8,655 nucleotides of DNA. Origin: Gammaproteobacteria bacterium. GTDB lineage: Bacteria; Pseudomonadota; Gammaproteobacteria; Chromatiales; Chromatiaceae. Shown here in pieces: positions 7,083-8,655 of the stretch (its first letter is position 1; each line of letters begins with the position of its first letter). Under the pieces are notes generated by a model, which saw only the letters and a list, made by a program, of their open reading frames with translations, was not told the origin of the DNA and searched no databases. The stretch is from the NCBI GenBank assembly GCA_019136395.1, contig JAGVUH010000151.1, positions 1 to 8,655 on the forward strand. The letters are read 5' to 3'. A program made the translations under genes and the position numbers.

Positions 7083-7088
7083 TCCTCA
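7083..7088 (-). promoter_or_regulatory. Ribosome binding site of pyrK-like gene
   Basis: TGAGGA on the coding strand overlaps the pyrC stop codon and has GAGG 5 bases before ATG 7078. It supports 7078 over the upstream in-frame ATGs at 7102 and 7117 and suggests translational coupling. Confidence 0.6.
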
Positions 7089-8570
7089 CTGCCGTTGTTC
7101 ATGGACGATCTGGCCACCCAGCAGGGTCCAGGTCACCCGCCCCTTGAGCCGCTCGCCCCAGAAGGGGGTGTTACGCCCCTGGCTCAGCCAGGTCTTGGGA
7201 CCGACCCGCCATTTGGCTTCGGGGTCGAAGACGATCACATCCGCCGCTCGCCCTGGGGCCAGATTGCCCAGGGGCAGACCCAGAATGGCGGCGGGGCCGC
7301 TGGTGAGACGGGCGATGGCGGTGGGCAGGTCCAGAACGCCCGCGGCGACCAGGCGCAACAGCAACGGCAGCAGGGTCTCCAAGGCGGCCATGCCGGGGGC
7401 GGTACTGGGGAAGGGCGCCAGCTTGGCGTCCGGCTCGTGGGGCTGGTGGTCGGAGCAGACGGCGCTCACCAGACCCGTGCGCACCGCCTCCCGCAGGGCG
7501 TCGCGATCGGCGGCCGTGCGTAGGGGCGGGTTCAGGTGACACTGACTGTTGAAGCCCTCCAGGTCGTCCTCGGTGAGGATGAGCTGATGGGCGCTGACGT
7601 CGGCGCTGACCGCGATGCCCCGCGCCTGGGCCGCGACCAGTTTCTCCAGGGAGCGGGCGCAGGACAGGGCGCGGAAATGGACCCGGGCGCCGGTCTGCTT
7701 GGCCACCTCCAGGTCCCGGGCCAGGGCCACCGTCTCCGCCGCCTCCGGGATGCCCGGCAGGCCCAGGTGGGCGCTGACCCGCCCCTCGTGGGCGCAGCCA
7801 TTGTCGCGCAGGAAGGGATTCTCCGGGCGCATGATGACGGTCAGGCCGAAGGTGGCGGCGTACTCCATGGCCCGCCGCAGCACCAGGGTGTTGATGATGG
7901 GACGCTCGGCCTGGCACATGACGGCGCAGCCGGCCTGGCGCAGGGTGGCCATCTCGCTGAGCTGCTCGCCCGCCAGGCCTTGGGTGAGGGCGCCGGCGGG
8001 CACAACCCGCGCCTTGCCCGCCAGCGCGGCGGTACGGGTGATGAGCTGGGCCACCGCCGGGGTGTCGATGATGGGCGTGGTATCCGGCGGACAGCACAGG
8101 CTGGTGATGCCCCCGGCCGCGGCGGCCGCGGTCTCGCTGGCGATGGTGCCCTTGTGCTCCTGGCCCGGTTCCCGCAAGCGGGCGCAGAGGTCGATGAGGC
8201 CCGGGCACACCACCTGGCCGGTGGCGTCCAGGACCAAGTCCGGCGCGAAGCCCGCCGGGGCCTCGCCCACGGCCAGGACCTTGCCATCGGCGAGGTGCAG
8301 GTCGAGGCGGTCGTCGATGCCGTTGGCCGGGTCGATGAGTCGCCCGTGGCGGATGCTGACGCGACCGGCCCGCGCGCCGGAGGCGATACCCGGCGTCATG
8401 CCCGAGGTGTTGCCGAGGGCGATGGCGGGGGCCAGCCCGGGCGCGGATTCTGGAGGGAAGCCGGGGGCAGCGGTGGCGGAAACGATCATGCTAGCCTTAC
8501 CAGCGGCGGTACGGCTGGGAGCGGTACCGGCGGTGGTGCTAGGGGCGGTGCTGGGGGTGGCTTCAGTCAT
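7086..8570 (-). CDS. pyrC: Degenerate dihydroorotase (PyrC'/PyrX type), aspartate carbamoyltransferase-associated
   Basis: A 494-residue dihydroorotase homologue of the amidohydrolase fold, very likely not catalytic. Active dihydroorotases start their metal site with DxHxH; here residues 127-136 read DLCARLREPG, so both histidines are replaced (Cys129, Arg131). By eye-alignment the next Asp (usually in a DDG context) falls in CQAERP (219-224), and the His of HVS becomes Ala in VHFRALS (297-303). His328 (SAHQLILTEDDL) and Asp374 (SDHQPH) remain. This matches the non-catalytic PyrC' of Pseudomonas, which is needed for assembly of the PyrB dodecamer; a true dihydroorotase should be encoded elsewhere. 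ATG 8570 overlaps the pyrB end by 8 bases, supporting coupling. Residues 1-68 are a low-complexity Ala/Pro/Ser/Thr/Gly-rich stretch before the usual start (RVSIRHGRLIDP); an internal ATG at 8399 would remove most of it, but has no clear ribosome site. Confidence 0.9.
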   Translation of the reverse strand: MTEATPSTAPSTTAGTAPSRTAAGKASMIVSATAAPGFPPESAPGLAPAIALGNTSGMTPGIASGARAGRVSIRHGRLIDPANGIDDRLDLHLADGKVLAVGEAPAGFAPDLVLDATGQVVCPGLIDLCARLREPGQEHKGTIASETAAAAAGGITSLCCPPDTTPIIDTPAVAQLITRTAALAGKARVVPAGALTQGLAGEQLSEMATLRQAGCAVMCQAERPIINTLVLRRAMEYAATFGLTVIMRPENPFLRDNGCAHEGRVSAHLGLPGIPEAAETVALARDLEVAKQTGARVHFRALSCARSLEKLVAAQARGIAVSADVSAHQLILTEDDLEGFNSQCHLNPPLRTAADRDALREAVRTGLVSAVCSDHQPHEPDAKLAPFPSTAPGMAALETLLPLLLRLVAAGVLDLPTAIARLTSGPAAILGLPLGNLAPGRAADVIVFDPEAKWRVGPKTWLSQGRNTPFWGERLKGRVTWTLLGGQIVHEQRQ

Positions 8571-8655
8571 GGCTGTCGGCCTGCGCGAGTCGGTTCTGGG
8601 TACCAATGCACAGGGCCATGACCGCCATGCGCACGGCGATGCCGTTGCTGACCTG
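8563..8655 (-). CDS. pyrB: Aspartate carbamoyltransferase, C-terminal end (partial)
   Basis: The last 30 residues and stop of a gene entering from the right edge. They read QVSNGIAVRMAVMALCIG and on to DSHD. The VSNGIAVRMAVM segment is the typical C-terminal helix of aspartate carbamoyltransferase catalytic chains, which join carbamoyl phosphate and aspartate in the second step of pyrimidine synthesis. The gene overlaps the degenerate dihydroorotase by 8 bases, the gene pair known in Pseudomonas-type PyrB-PyrC' complexes. The short stretch limits certainty, but the neighbour makes it likely. Confidence 0.85.
   Translation of the reverse strand, partial: QVSNGIAVRMAVMALCIGTQNRLAQADSHD

Noticed and set aside
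7536..8621. Long plus-strand open frame opposite pyrC
   Set aside because: It is antisense to a well-recognised dihydroorotase homologue; the product is Gly/Ala/Arg-rich with no motif.
1..8655. CRISPR array, tRNA, rRNA or insertion sequence
   Set aside because: I saw no regularly spaced repeats, cloverleaf-like sequence, rRNA segment or transposase in either strand.

Overview
The window is high-GC DNA, and every gene I can support lies on the minus strand. The gene content suggests a gammaproteobacterium, perhaps a purple sulfur bacterium or relative (Chromatiales). That is an inference from a pyrB / degenerate pyrC pair plus a large periplasmic-sensing GGDEF-EAL protein; no marker gene confirms it. 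The long plus-strand open frames are GC-driven shadows of the minus-strand genes.

Reading along the coding strand (right to left), the window opens with a pyrimidine cluster at 8655-6197. It holds the last 31 codons of aspartate carbamoyltransferase (pyrB). A dihydroorotase homologue overlaps pyrB by 8 bases; it has lost most zinc ligands (a PyrC'/PyrX-type non-catalytic partner) and carries an odd Ala/Pro/Ser/Thr/Gly-rich N-terminal extension. A PyrK-like FAD/[2Fe-2S] electron-transfer subunit starts 7 bases after the pyrC stop. The three are spaced like one operon.

A 271-base intergenic region (6196-5926) follows. It has a possible terminator, three 10-base tandem repeats and an AT-rich leader. 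It precedes a 493-codon Fic-domain protein with an intact catalytic motif and an N-terminal self-inhibition-like motif.

A 149-base gap with a near-perfect palindrome at the fic stop separates fic from a two-gene sensory unit (4294-1). This unit is an NMT1/SsuA-type substrate-binding lipoprotein followed by a multidomain c-di-GMP protein that runs off the left edge: signal peptide, PhnD-like periplasmic domain, membrane helix, GAF, PAS, GGDEF and EAL. No ABC permease or ATPase is visible, so the two binding proteins look more like sensors feeding c-di-GMP turnover than parts of an importer. This unit is the best candidate here for something not well described.
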